From JAMLHH01 sp964653095 (lineage in GTDB: Bacteria > Bacteroidota > Bacteroidia > Chitinophagales > JADIYW01): a stretch of 30,838 nt of DNA. Made by a program: the position numbers and the translations under genes. Numbering within the stretch: position 1 is the stretch's first letter; every line of letters begins with the position of its first letter. The notes beneath the pieces are model-generated. The model saw nothing but the letters and a program-made list of their open reading frames with translations. It was not told the DNA's origin and did not search any database. The stretch lies in contig CAZZEH010000033.1 in NCBI GenBank assembly GCA_964653095.1, positions 1 through 30,838 on the forward strand, written 5' to 3'. Shown here piece after piece: positions 1-8,309 of this stretch.

Positions 1-1
1 A

Positions 2-208
2 TCGATCCGCTTTTTTAATCACTTTTTTTGGGTGTCCCAATGTCAAAGTCAGGAATACAAATCGGATCAATTTTACTGGGCAGGCATTATCTTGCAGGGA
101 GACAGCGAAGATTTGAAGTTGGCCACACCTGTGCTATCCGAATATTGGTGGGCTATTGCGCTTCTAATATTTTTTGGAATACTGGGGGTGAGGAGATTAA
201 GCTGGTGA
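2..208 (+). CDS. C-terminal fragment of a probable CHAT-domain (caspase-like) protein with a terminal membrane helix
   Basis: This is an open frame running in from the left edge, with about 68 residues before a TGA stop. It contains FYWAGIILQGDSEDL, which resembles the last strand of CHAT peptidase domains (usual form YYWAaFvLiGD). After a short linker comes a hydrophobic helix, WWAIALLIFFGILGV, then RRLSW and the stop. Many Bacteroidota CHAT proteins have N-terminal TPR repeats, a CHAT domain and one C-terminal transmembrane segment, and this tail fits that plan. The catalytic His and Cys would lie outside the window, so activity cannot be judged. The stop overlaps the end of the convergent pxpA by 12 bp. 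The CHAT call rests on a short motif and is moderately sure; that this is a real gene end is more secure. Confidence 0.55.
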   Translation, partial: SIRFFNHFFWVSQCQSQEYKSDQFYWAGIILQGDSEDLKLATPVLSEYWWAIALLIFFGILGVRRLSW

Positions 209-925
209 AGATATTTTTTCGTAAATTTTTTGAGCTAATTCTACTGAGTGATGGTAGTCGCTATGTATGCAGATTGTGTCGGCCTGTATGGTAATAAAAG
301 TTTCTTCTGCTGTTTCTATTGGTTTCTGATGGGCGATACAAACAGCCTGATTTAAACTTTCCTCATAATTTTTGAATGTCGAATTGGGTTGATTTCTCGG
401 AACTAACCAGCCTGATGTGAGATACCTTCTGTCTGCAAATGCTTCGGCGCAGACTTTCAAACCCTCTTCTTTTGCGGCCTCCAGTGAAAGGCTTCCTGAC
501 ATCCCATACAGAATGAGGTTTTTATCAACTGACTTCACTGCCTGAGCAATGGTTCGAGCAGTTTCTTTATCTTTTACGGAGGCATGGTACAAAGCTCCGT
601 GAGGTTTTACATGATGGAGAGTTGTTCCTTTGGACAGGCACATCTGGTATAAGGCTCCAATTTGATAGATGAGAATATTAAAAAGCTCGTCTTTGTGAAT
701 ATTGACAACTTTTCTCCCAAAATTCTCTCTGTCCCAATAGCTTGGGTGAGCTCCTATTTTCACTCCGTGCTGCATACATAGGTCAATACAGAAAGACATT
801 TCTGGCGGACTGCCCGCATGAAATCCCGTAGCAATATTGGCCGAGCTGATATATGGTATAATCTCTTCGTCGGCATATCCTTCGCCTAAATCGCAGTTAA
901 TATCTGTCAGAAATTGCTGACTCAT
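197..925 (-). CDS. pxpA: 5-oxoprolinase subunit PxpA (LamB/YcsF family)
   Basis: This subunit of the ATP-dependent 5-oxoprolinase PxpABC hydrolyses 5-oxoproline (pyroglutamate) to glutamate in the cytosol. The 242 residues are close to the usual family length of about 250. Family motifs appear in order: DINCDLGEGYAD near the N terminus, ATGFHAGSPPEM (about residues 32-43; the family consensus is ACGFHAGDP), GAHPSYWDRENFGRK, then VKPHGALYH in the middle. It is the last gene of the operon, 4 bp after pxpC. Its 3' end overlaps the convergent CHAT-like gene by 12 bp. The order here is B-C-A. The call is firm. Confidence 0.95.
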   Translation of the reverse strand: MSQQFLTDINCDLGEGYADEEIIPYISSANIATGFHAGSPPEMSFCIDLCMQHGVKIGAHPSYWDRENFGRKVVNIHKDELFNILIYQIGALYQMCLSKGTTLHHVKPHGALYHASVKDKETARTIAQAVKSVDKNLILYGMSGSLSLEAAKEEGLKVCAEAFADRRYLTSGWLVPRNQPNSTFKNYEESLNQAVCIAHQKPIETAEETFITIQADTICIHSDYHHSVELAQKIYEKISSPA

Positions 926-929
926 ACTT

Positions 930-1898
930 TTAAGATAAAAATTTTCTTTCTAAAATACTTTTTAATCGGTTCATATTTTCGTCTCTGGTACGGAGCAGTC
1001 GAATAGCATCTTCTGCCTGAATCCATTCAAACCTGAAACTTTCATTACTCCTTTTTTGCGATAAAATTGGCAGATCAACTGCTGCAACCTGACCGATTCT
1101 CGGATAGCCTCCTATCGTTTGAGCATCAGCCATTAAAATGTACAAAAAATTATCCGGCGTAACCTGTATAGTTCCTTTTTGTACCGGTACGGAAGTCATT
1201 TCCTTTTCGTTGATACGTGTTAAGTGAGCATCTTTCAACACAAAGCCCATCCGATTTTTCTCGTTTCCGGTTTGAAAAGTATCGGTAATAAAATTTTGAA
1301 TTGATTCATGTGAAAAATAATTCATTTCCTTGCCCGGTATGATGCGGATGACATTGGAAGAATAGTTTGGTAAAACTCTGTCCGAAACACCCCAGTCAGG
1401 ATAGCTTTTCCCAAGCTTTTGCAACCGATTTTCAAAAAGCTTCAGCGCACAGGTTCCGGAATGTAATATATCTCCGCTTTTAATAGCTTTTCCTATTTTC
1501 AGGGTGAGATATGTCGAGCTGGAACCCAATTGGGAATTTGCTTTCCATCCTCCCGATGCGGCTATGTATGCAAAATTACCTCTGCCCCGCTGAGTGACAA
1601 TCAGAATATCGTGTGCCTTAACTCTAAAAAGTCTTCGGGGCGGAATTTTAATTTCGTTAAGTTCTGTTTCGGCAAATCCGATTACGGATATTATAGCAGA
1701 ATCCGAAAATTTCAGTATTAGTTTTCCCGTACTAAGTTCAATAGCCGGACTGTTTCTGTCGTTTCCGCACAGATAATTTGCAACTTCAAAAGCATCCTTA
1801 TCCATAGGACCTGAGACAGGAATCCCATAGGACTGAAATCCCGTTCTGCCTATATCCTGTATAGTATGAAGACCGACTGACTGCAACACTTCAATCAT
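930..1898 (-). CDS. pxpC: 5-oxoprolinase subunit PxpC (KipA, carboxyltransferase-like subunit AHS2)
   Basis: PxpC pairs with PxpB to form the ATP-using part of 5-oxoprolinase; its fold is related to allophanate hydrolase and biotin-dependent carboxyltransferase domains. The 322 residues are a normal length. The N terminus VLQSVGLHTIQDIGRTGFQS is the family signature, followed by YGIPVSGPMDKDAF and NSPAIELSTG. Near the C terminus, YILMADAQTIGGYPRIGQVA is also typical of KipA proteins. Its ATG overlaps the pxpB stop by 4 bp, an arrangement that suggests translational coupling and fits the known B-C complex. The call is firm. Confidence 0.95.
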   Translation of the reverse strand: MIEVLQSVGLHTIQDIGRTGFQSYGIPVSGPMDKDAFEVANYLCGNDRNSPAIELSTGKLILKFSDSAIISVIGFAETELNEIKIPPRRLFRVKAHDILIVTQRGRGNFAYIAASGGWKANSQLGSSSTYLTLKIGKAIKSGDILHSGTCALKLFENRLQKLGKSYPDWGVSDRVLPNYSSNVIRIIPGKEMNYFSHESIQNFITDTFQTGNEKNRMGFVLKDAHLTRINEKEMTSVPVQKGTIQVTPDNFLYILMADAQTIGGYPRIGQVAAVDLPILSQKRSNESFRFEWIQAEDAIRLLRTRDENMNRLKSILERKFLS

Positions 1899-2581
1899 AT
1901 AACATACTCGTTTGTATCCATGAACTCTTCTTTTGTAATTGGGGAAAAATTCACCAAATCATTCGGAGACAGCAAAAATGGAAAGCTTTTATCCAAATCA
2001 ATTATTTTGAGCGGTGTTCTGCCAATGATATTCCAGCCTCCGGGTACAGATGCAGGATAGATTCCGGTTTGTATTCCGGCAATACCTACCGAACCTTCCG
2101 GCACAAAACTTCTTGCTCTTTCCAAACGCGGAACTTGCAGACCGTCCGGAATATTTCCCATATATGGGAAGCCCGGAATAAAACCCAACATTTTGACCCG
2201 GTATGTTTCGGAAGAGTGTTTTTGCACAAACTCCTCTTTTCCCAGCCCCGTATAGCTTAACACTCTGTTTTTATCCAAAAAATAAAAATCATCGTAGCAG
2301 ACCGGTATCCTGACAATTTCCTGATTGAGTTCATTGTAGTTATCCGGAAGGTTTTTGAATTCTTCAATCAATTGAGCGACTGATTGTATGAAAATATGAC
2401 CGGAAACATTTATCACCCTGTAATCTACATAAATACTGAGCGAATCGAAAGCCGGAACAGTCTCAATAACTCCCGGTAGCTGCTTTCTTTCAAGAAATAC
2501 CTTAAAGTCTAAAGGAGTTTTATCCGTATCAATTTCCGTAAAGTCAATACTCAGGCAGAATTCAGACTGAATAAAAAACAT
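1895..2581 (-). CDS. pxpB: 5-oxoprolinase subunit PxpB (KipI, AHS1 family)
   Basis: PxpB is the partner of PxpC in 5-oxoprolinase; the Bacillus homologue KipI was first described as an inhibitor of the sporulation kinase KinA. The 228 residues match the family length. The diagnostic block is in the C-terminal half: GFIPGFPYMGNIPDGLQVPR, then SFVPEGSVGIAGIQTGIYP and PGGWNIIGRTPLKI. The N-terminal half (residues 1-90) is the less conserved KipI N-terminal domain. The start lies 7 bp after the stop of the upstream acyltransferase, so all four genes probably form one transcript. The product is certain; the physiological substrate is taken from the family. Confidence 0.95.
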   Translation of the reverse strand: MFFIQSEFCLSIDFTEIDTDKTPLDFKVFLERKQLPGVIETVPAFDSLSIYVDYRVINVSGHIFIQSVAQLIEEFKNLPDNYNELNQEIVRIPVCYDDFYFLDKNRVLSYTGLGKEEFVQKHSSETYRVKMLGFIPGFPYMGNIPDGLQVPRLERARSFVPEGSVGIAGIQTGIYPASVPGGWNIIGRTPLKIIDLDKSFPFLLSPNDLVNFSPITKEEFMDTNEYVI

Positions 2582-2588
2582 GGCAGAG

Positions 2589-3821
2589 TTATTTTACACC
2601 CCGCAATTTATCGTATTTAATTTTATCCAACTTAGCTTTCCAGCGCAGAAAGTAGCTCTCATAGTATTTGTATGAAAAATGAGCGAGAGCCAGAGTAATC
2701 GACATAAAAATAAACCAGGCGGTGAATTCATACGCAAACGGATATTTTTTGTACACCCATTTGGGAACAGTTATGGTGTAAAATATCAGCGAGAACAAAA
2801 GCACCGGCAGGTGATAGACATATATTCCGTATGAAATCTTTCCAAAATACAACAGCAGTTTATTGGAAAAAAGCCGGGGCAGCAGACCATGACCTCTTTC
2901 GAAACACATCACTATCAGAGCGGCAGCCAAGTTAATCATCGTGACTAAATAAACATTCTGGTGGTTGTGAATCAGCCACAATTCAATTGTTTTGCTGTTT
3001 TTATTCATGATTATTTCCTGAAAAGAGGTGCCCTGAAAGGCCACCGCATACCAGCGTGTAAAAAGATAAACTCCCACGATTAATGCCAAAAAGCTCAAAG
3101 TAACGAGTATCGGCTTCTTGATTCTTTTAAAGCCTGTCAGTGCTAAAAGAGCTCCAAACGCAAAACTGTCCAACTGAAAAGGGGTCATTCTGTATAGGTT
3201 TATAGCAATCCAGGACTTGTCCGAATTGATGCTTTCTAACCACCAATATCCTCCGAACCTGAGTATGGGTGAGATTATGATAATGGCTAAACACAAATAA
3301 ATTAAATGCTTGCGTTTCATAAAAAATACTGCAAGCGGTGCAGCGATATAAAACTGCTCTTCCAAAGACAAAGACCAGAGATGCGTAAATATTCCGGATC
3401 CCAGAAACTCCAATTCTCTAAAGTGATTTGCAAAGCCCATAAAGTTGTACGTATAAGTCATCAGAAACCCGAAGTTTCTGCCTACTTCTTCAGTCTGCTG
3501 TGCTAAAAAGGCACTATTAATGAATACGGCAATCTGATGAATTGCAAACCAAAAAAAGATAAATGCAAAATACAATGGAAATATTCGAAAGGATCTTCTG
3601 TAAAAATAACGTGTGAAATAATCCTTAAAGTAAAAAAACTTTGTTTTATCATATAACAAAATCCGTACAATCAAATAAGCCGACATCACAAAAAAGGCCT
3701 GCAAACCTTCCCATCCGAAAGGAATTGACATTTTTGGCATCGGCCAGTGATATGTAAGTATGAAAAGACATAATAATCCTCTGAAGCTGTCAAGATAAGC
3801 AACGTATTTAGGTTTGACCAT
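2589..3821 (-). CDS. Acyltransferase family 3 membrane protein (OafA/YrhL-like)
   Basis: This is a polytopic inner-membrane protein of the acyltransferase 3 family, whose members transfer acetyl or other acyl groups to surface sugars, lipids or peptidoglycan. The start chosen is the ATG giving MVKPKYVAYLDSFRGLLCL, which begins directly with the family signature (YLDSFRG, then TYHW with the conserved His). The product is 410 residues. A longer frame reaches 3968, but its 49 extra residues are basic, low in complexity and overlap the divergent porin start, so I reject them. About ten hydrophobic segments follow, with FLGSGIFTHLWSLSLEEQFY and ISYGIYVYHLPVL as further family motifs. It heads the pxpBCA operon with a 7-bp gap. 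The acyl acceptor is unknown, and the coupling to 5-oxoprolinase is unexplained. Confidence 0.88.
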   Translation of the reverse strand: MVKPKYVAYLDSFRGLLCLFILTYHWPMPKMSIPFGWEGLQAFFVMSAYLIVRILLYDKTKFFYFKDYFTRYFYRRSFRIFPLYFAFIFFWFAIHQIAVFINSAFLAQQTEEVGRNFGFLMTYTYNFMGFANHFRELEFLGSGIFTHLWSLSLEEQFYIAAPLAVFFMKRKHLIYLCLAIIIISPILRFGGYWWLESINSDKSWIAINLYRMTPFQLDSFAFGALLALTGFKRIKKPILVTLSFLALIVGVYLFTRWYAVAFQGTSFQEIIMNKNSKTIELWLIHNHQNVYLVTMINLAAALIVMCFERGHGLLPRLFSNKLLLYFGKISYGIYVYHLPVLLFSLIFYTITVPKWVYKKYPFAYEFTAWFIFMSITLALAHFSYKYYESYFLRWKAKLDKIKYDKLRGVK

Positions 3822-3940
3822 GATGGTGTGAAGATAAAAATTTTTCAATTTGACTGTTGTCGAAAGTCTTTTTTTTGAATCAAAAAACCACTTCTTTTTT
3901 CTTCGACTTGATTCATAAATAATTTTATCTCGGATAATCC

Positions 3941-3948
3941 TATTTTTG
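3941..3948 (+). promoter_or_regulatory. Bacteroidota -7 element TATTTTTG before the porin gene
   Basis: TATTTTTG matches the TAnnTTTG consensus of the Bacteroidota primary sigma factor. It ends 4 nt before the GTG start at 3953, so transcription would begin at or near the start codon. No TTTG or TTG is seen at the expected 17-23 nt upstream. Confidence 0.4.
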
Positions 3949-3952
3949 ACAT

Positions 3953-5836
3953 GTGAAAGGGCATGCACTGTTTCTGTTTATTCTTTTTGGAAGCGTATCG
4001 ATATATGCTCAAACGGTAATCACGGAACCCAATCCTCCATACCGATATGAAACAGGGTTTGTCTATCAGGACTTACACCTCAGAAAGATTGATACTATGC
4101 TGGAAGATTTTCACCGATACCAGCCGACCATGCAGTGGGATATCCCTTTCTTGGCATCTAATATGGGAAATGTACCCCGCCCTCTGCAATTTGATATTCA
4201 AAACAGAATCGGATTTCAGGATGGCTATCAGGCATTAGACAGATATTTTCTGCACACGGACAGTGTGAAGTATTATGACACAAAAACTCCTTTTACTTCT
4301 GCGGAATATGATTTTGGTGTGGGAGATGAAAGCTACGTGAAACTCACTCATGCTCAAAACATAAAGCCCTATCTAAATATGGCGGTGGACTACAAAAGGC
4401 CGGCTTCCAAAGGTTTTTATCAGCATCAGAAAAGCGGGTTACATAATTTTTCATTTTCACAATGGTACAGAGCTCCTTCCAACCGTTATAACTGGCTGTC
4501 GGCTTATGTCTTTAATCAGGCAAAAATAGAGGAAAACGGAGGCGTACAAGCAAAAGATATTTTTACCAATCCTGCATACAGCAGAGATCGTTCAACAGCA
4601 CCGGTGTTTTTATATGATGCTAATAATAAAATCAATGACCATCAGGCTTTCTTTCTTCAGACCATATATTTGGGTTCGAAAGTGGGCGGGAAAGATTCTT
4701 TGAGTAAAAGAAAAATACAGCCCAAATACGGACTCTCGCACCAGTTTAAATTTCATTCCAGAAAAATTTGGTATCGCGACAACGAAGATTCTACCGGCAG
4801 CTTTTATTCGGATTTCTTTATCTCCAACGACACCACAAGAGATTTTACAAAAGTCCAGACTTATCAAAACGAGATATTCTTTCAAAACTTTTCAGCCCGT
4901 TCTTTAGATGACAGCTCTCACGTGTTTAAGTATTCCTGGAAGGGCGGCTTGAGATATTCTGCACATAAATACATACAAAATACGTTTCATGCGTGGAGAC
5001 ACAGCATGCAGTTGTTTGGGAGTATCGGGAACAGTGCGTGGAGTAACCAAAAATACGATTACAACATACAGGCAAGTGTGGAACTGGCCCCCCGATACAG
5101 TGGAGATTTTTTCTCGGAAGTATATTTTAAGTTTCAGCCCAATGAGAAGTTTTTTATTTCACCCGCATTGACAGTGAATACGCAGAGTCCTTCCATGAAA
5201 ATAGAGCGTCTGCTGACCAATCATGTGCAGTGGGAAAATAAATTTAAAAAGCAATTTGCCCTGCATGCAAATGTAAGTCTGGGTGTCCCAAAGTGGCACA
5301 TATACACCGGAGTGGATTATTACTTTGTTCAAAATTATCTTTACTACAATTCTGATTTCAGACCGGAACAGTTTGGACAGCCGTTTCAGGTCATCCGTGT
5401 TTTTGGAGAAAAGAATTTTTATCTGAAGAATTTTGTGTTTAAAAACAAGATTGGGTATCAGTTTGTCAGTCACAAAGATATCCTTCATCAGCCTAAAATT
5501 TATGCAAAAGCACAGTGGTACTACAGAGGCTCTTATATCAAGAAAAAGCCTCTGCATGCCCAGTTCGGAATAGACCTGACCTGGTTTGACAATCATCTTG
5601 CCGACGCATATCAACCGGCAATTATGGAGTATTATTTACAAAATGAAGAAAGCCTAAAATATTATCCTCTGACCGATGTCTTTTTTAGTCTGCATGTAAA
5701 AAGAACCCGATTGTTTTTGGTGATGCAGAATGTTTTGGACGGACTGTTTAAAGAAAAAGGATATTATACACATCCCAATTACCCGGCTTCACCAAGAGCT
5801 TTAAGAGTCGGCGTCAGTTGGCAGTTTTATGACTGA
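3953..5836 (+). CDS. Putative outer-membrane porin (Porin_10-like beta-barrel)
   Basis: The 627-residue protein has a signal peptide (residues 1-20, LFLFILFGSVSIYAQ) followed by a long chain rich in aromatic and alternating polar residues, as in outer-membrane beta-barrels. Early blocks such as KYYDTKTPFTSAEYDFGVGD, HAQNIKPYLNMAVDYKRP and GFYQHQKSGLHNFSFSQWYR match the Bacteroidota putative porin family (Porin_10, from memory). The C terminus ends in YPASPRALRVGVSWQFYD, a final barrel strand with aromatic residues. The start is GTG at 3953: an in-frame stop lies at 3947-3949, and no other start precedes the signal peptide. It diverges from the acyltransferase-pxp operon and converges on the MFS gene. 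The substrate is unknown. Confidence 0.8.
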   Translation: MKGHALFLFILFGSVSIYAQTVITEPNPPYRYETGFVYQDLHLRKIDTMLEDFHRYQPTMQWDIPFLASNMGNVPRPLQFDIQNRIGFQDGYQALDRYFLHTDSVKYYDTKTPFTSAEYDFGVGDESYVKLTHAQNIKPYLNMAVDYKRPASKGFYQHQKSGLHNFSFSQWYRAPSNRYNWLSAYVFNQAKIEENGGVQAKDIFTNPAYSRDRSTAPVFLYDANNKINDHQAFFLQTIYLGSKVGGKDSLSKRKIQPKYGLSHQFKFHSRKIWYRDNEDSTGSFYSDFFISNDTTRDFTKVQTYQNEIFFQNFSARSLDDSSHVFKYSWKGGLRYSAHKYIQNTFHAWRHSMQLFGSIGNSAWSNQKYDYNIQASVELAPRYSGDFFSEVYFKFQPNEKFFISPALTVNTQSPSMKIERLLTNHVQWENKFKKQFALHANVSLGVPKWHIYTGVDYYFVQNYLYYNSDFRPEQFGQPFQVIRVFGEKNFYLKNFVFKNKIGYQFVSHKDILHQPKIYAKAQWYYRGSYIKKKPLHAQFGIDLTWFDNHLADAYQPAIMEYYLQNEESLKYYPLTDVFFSLHVKRTRLFLVMQNVLDGLFKEKGYYTHPNYPASPRALRVGVSWQFYD

Positions 5837-5838
5837 TT

Positions 5839-5865
5839 GAGAAAATCAAATATGGATAGTTTCTC
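5839..5865. terminator. Possible bidirectional hairpin between porin and MFS genes
   Basis: GAGAAA at 5839-5844 pairs with TTTCTC at 5860-5865, and ATC/GAT can add three inner pairs with a bulge. It sits in the 44-bp gap between two convergent genes. There is no clean T-run, so the call is weak. Confidence 0.25.
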
Positions 5866-5880
5866 CAAATACTTTTTCAG

Positions 5881-7104
5881 CTACACCTCCAAATAGTCCA
5901 AATCTCTGTTGAAACTTTCTTTTAATCGGGAAAGTGCAAACAATGCAATGCCGGTAAGCGCAAAAATCATAATGAATCCGGCTGTAATAATATCGTATCT
6001 GCTGACAAAGAATTCAAAAAGAAAAGTACTGGGAATCAAAGCTCCACGAACAAAATTTGGAGCGGTAGTCGTCACTGTAGAACGCAGGTTGGTGCCAAAT
6101 TGCTCCGAAGCTATAGTTACAAATGTCGCCCAATAACCTACTCCAAGCCCCATAAAAAATGCTAACCAATGAAATCTGCTCTCGGTAATTCCATTGCTGC
6201 TCAAATATAGAAACGAGCTGACAATAATACCAATCTGGAATAAAAACACGGCAAGCCTTCTCGATTTGGTAATCTGAGCGAGCAGTCCGGCAAACAAATC
6301 ACCGAGAGAAATACCGATGTAGGTATATAAAATTCCTTTACCGGCACTCAGCGTAACCGGTGCACCGAGTGCCTCCCCAAATTCAGGAGCCTGAGTGACA
6401 AAAATACCAACCACAAACCAGATAGGCAGACCTATAAGCAGGCAGTATAGATATCTCAGAAATCTGTCTTTATTGTTGAACAGCATACTTAACTGCCCTT
6501 TTGCAATATTTTTATCTGCTGTTTTCTCAAACATACCCGATTCAAAAGTTCCCAATCGCAGCAGGAGCAGGAGCAATCCCATCACTCCGCCAATGATATA
6601 TGCCCGCCTCCAGGCAAAATGTTCGGCGATATAAAACGCTGCCACGGCCCCAAGCACCCCAACAGTGGCAATCAGCATAGTACCATAGCCTCTTTTGTCT
6701 TTATGCATGGTCTCGCTGACTAAAGTAATACCGGCACCGAGTTCGCCGGCCAAACCCAAACCCGCAATAAATCGTACAATCGCATAGGTATGAATATCGT
6801 GCACAAAAGCATTGGTAATATTGGCAAAAGAATATAACAGTATAGAACCGAACAACACTTTCAGACGACCATATTTATCGCCAATCACACCCCAGATAAT
6901 ACCTCCGAGCAGCAGCCCGCCCATTTGCATATTCAACACATATTCGCCCCCTTTCCGAATAGTTTCCTTATCCGTGATTCCGATATCCGTGAAACTTTGA
7001 ATTCTGACAATAGAAAAGATGACTAAGTCATAGATGTCCACAAAGTAACCCAGTGAAGCTACCAAAACAATGATAGCTGCGTTTCGGGAAGAAGTCGGTT
7101 TCAT
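5881..7104 (-). CDS. MFS transporter, probable metabolite:proton symporter
   Basis: The 407-residue membrane protein has about twelve hydrophobic segments and belongs to the major facilitator superfamily. The N terminus LGYFVDIYDLVIFSIVR holds the acidic residues common in the sugar and organic-acid symporter branch. The cytoplasmic loop between helices 2 and 3 carries GVIGDKYGRLKVL, the MFS motif A. GLGLAGELGAGITLVSETM in helix 4 resembles the alpha-ketoglutarate, proline and aromatic acid transporter families. The substrate cannot be read from the sequence. Its position near pxpABC invites the guess of organic acid or amino acid uptake, but it is on a separate transcript. A 6-bp-stem hairpin lies 33 nt upstream of the ATG. 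Confidence 0.85.
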   Translation of the reverse strand: MKPTSSRNAAIIVLVASLGYFVDIYDLVIFSIVRIQSFTDIGITDKETIRKGGEYVLNMQMGGLLLGGIIWGVIGDKYGRLKVLFGSILLYSFANITNAFVHDIHTYAIVRFIAGLGLAGELGAGITLVSETMHKDKRGYGTMLIATVGVLGAVAAFYIAEHFAWRRAYIIGGVMGLLLLLLRLGTFESGMFEKTADKNIAKGQLSMLFNNKDRFLRYLYCLLIGLPIWFVVGIFVTQAPEFGEALGAPVTLSAGKGILYTYIGISLGDLFAGLLAQITKSRRLAVFLFQIGIIVSSFLYLSSNGITESRFHWLAFFMGLGVGYWATFVTIASEQFGTNLRSTVTTTAPNFVRGALIPSTFLFEFFVSRYDIITAGFIMIFALTGIALFALSRLKESFNRDLDYLEV

Positions 7105-7136
7105 TTGGTTTGATTTTGAATGATTAAGCTTAGGAA

Positions 7137-7154
7137 GCTCTTTTTTATAAGAGC
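7137..7154. repeat. Inverted repeat in the MFS-obg intergenic region
   Basis: GCTCTT (7137-7142) and AAGAGC (7149-7154) are perfectly complementary around a 6-nt loop. The repeat lies 33 nt upstream of the MFS start. It could be an operator or an mRNA leader hairpin; nothing decides between them. Confidence 0.35.
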
Positions 7155-7269
7155 GAATGTGAAGTTATAAAAATCAGTAAACTCTTTTATAATATGCACA
7201 GATAAAACATAATACACCGATAATTTAGAAGGCGAGTTTATAATCAGTTCCCTTTAATCTGGGTTTAAT

Positions 7270-7277
7270 TACCTTTG
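7270..7277 (+). promoter_or_regulatory. -7 element TACCTTTG before obg
   Basis: TACCTTTG followed by CA matches the Bacteroidota -7 consensus. It ends 7 nt before the obg ATG, so the 5' leader would be a few bases at most. No clear -33 TTTG is present. Confidence 0.45.
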
Positions 7278-7284
7278 CAAAACG

Positions 7285-8292
7285 ATGGCCAACGAGAACT
7301 TTATAGATTATGTGAAGATTTTTATGCGTTCAGGAAAAGGAGGTGCCGGATCCACTTCTCTCAGAAGGGAAAAATTTGTTCCGAAAGGAGGTCCCGACGG
7401 AGGCGACGGAGGACGGGGAGGCGATATCATCCTAAAGGGAAACCGTCAGTTATGGACACTTTTGCACCTAAAGTACCAAAAGCACGTACACGCTGAAAAT
7501 GGCAAACACGGTCAGGGACGGGGAAGTACCGGAGCCAGTGGAAAGGATGTGATATTGGAAGTGCCTTTGGGTACCATCGCCCGAGATGCTGAAACAGGTG
7601 AAAAGCTTGCAGAGGTCATGGAACCTGATGACCAGATAATCTTGTTAAACGGAGGTCGCGGAGGTTTAGGCAATATACACTTTAAAAGCCCCACTAACCA
7701 GACCCCAAGATATGCACAACCGGGAGAAGAAGGAAAAGAGATGTGGGTGATACTCGAGTTGAAAGTCTTGGCAGATGTTGGACTGGTAGGGTTCCCCAAT
7801 GCAGGGAAAAGCACTTTGCTTTCAGTGGTAAGTGCTGCAAAGCCCGCCATCGCAGATTATGCATTTACCACTACAGTACCTAATCTCGGCATGGTTTATT
7901 ATCATGACAATCAGTCTTTTGTGATGGCAGATATTCCGGGAATAATAGAAGATGCACATAAAGGGAAAGGGCTCGGCACCCGTTTTTTAAGACATATAGA
8001 ACGGAATGCGGTACTTCTGTTCGTAATTCCTGCGGACAGTGAGAATATTAAAAGAGATTATCACACACTCCTGTATGAGTTGGAGCAGTTTAATCCGGAA
8101 CTATTGCACAAAGACAGAGTGCTGGGAATCAGTAAAAGTGATCTCTTGGATGAAGAATTGAAAAGTTTGGTTCAAAAAGAATTGCCTCGAGATTTGCCGG
8201 TAATATTTTTTTCGGCCGTGACACATAAGAATATTGACAAACTGAAAGACCTTTTATGGAAAACAATTCAGAGAGGTGTTGAATCAGAGTAA
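7285..8292 (+). CDS. obg: GTPase Obg (CgtA/ObgE)
   Basis: Obg is an essential ribosome-associated GTPase involved in late 50S assembly and stress control. The 335 residues include the glycine-rich Obg domain (about 1-160, with GGPDGGDGGRGGD and NGGRGGLGN) and the G domain. G motifs are visible: GFPNAGKST (P-loop), FTT in switch I, DIPGIIEDAHKGKGLG (G3 and Obg-specific switch II), and SKSDLLD in place of the usual NKxD (G4). FFSA lies near the G5 position. There is no long C-terminal extension of the Bacillus type. The ATG at 7285 is supported by alignment to MxNFIDYVKI starts in the family. It converges on the GT2 gene with a 17-bp gap. The call is firm. Confidence 0.96.
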   Translation: MANENFIDYVKIFMRSGKGGAGSTSLRREKFVPKGGPDGGDGGRGGDIILKGNRQLWTLLHLKYQKHVHAENGKHGQGRGSTGASGKDVILEVPLGTIARDAETGEKLAEVMEPDDQIILLNGGRGGLGNIHFKSPTNQTPRYAQPGEEGKEMWVILELKVLADVGLVGFPNAGKSTLLSVVSAAKPAIADYAFTTTVPNLGMVYYHDNQSFVMADIPGIIEDAHKGKGLGTRFLRHIERNAVLLFVIPADSENIKRDYHTLLYELEQFNPELLHKDRVLGISKSDLLDEELKSLVQKELPRDLPVIFFSAVTHKNIDKLKDLLWKTIQRGVESE

Positions 8293-8309
8293 TCCGGTAA
8301 GACCTGATT

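Noticed and set aside
28..294. Plus-strand 88-residue frame at the left edge
   Set aside because: It overlaps the frame with the CHAT-like tail and then runs antisense through pxpA; its composition is not protein-like.
3822..3968. Longer N terminus of the acyltransferase
   Set aside because: The extra 49 residues are basic and low in complexity, overlap the divergent porin start, and precede the normal family start MVKPKYVAYLDSFRG.
5159..5614. Minus-strand 151-residue frame inside the porin gene
   Set aside because: It is a shadow of the porin coding strand; cysteine-rich and without domains.
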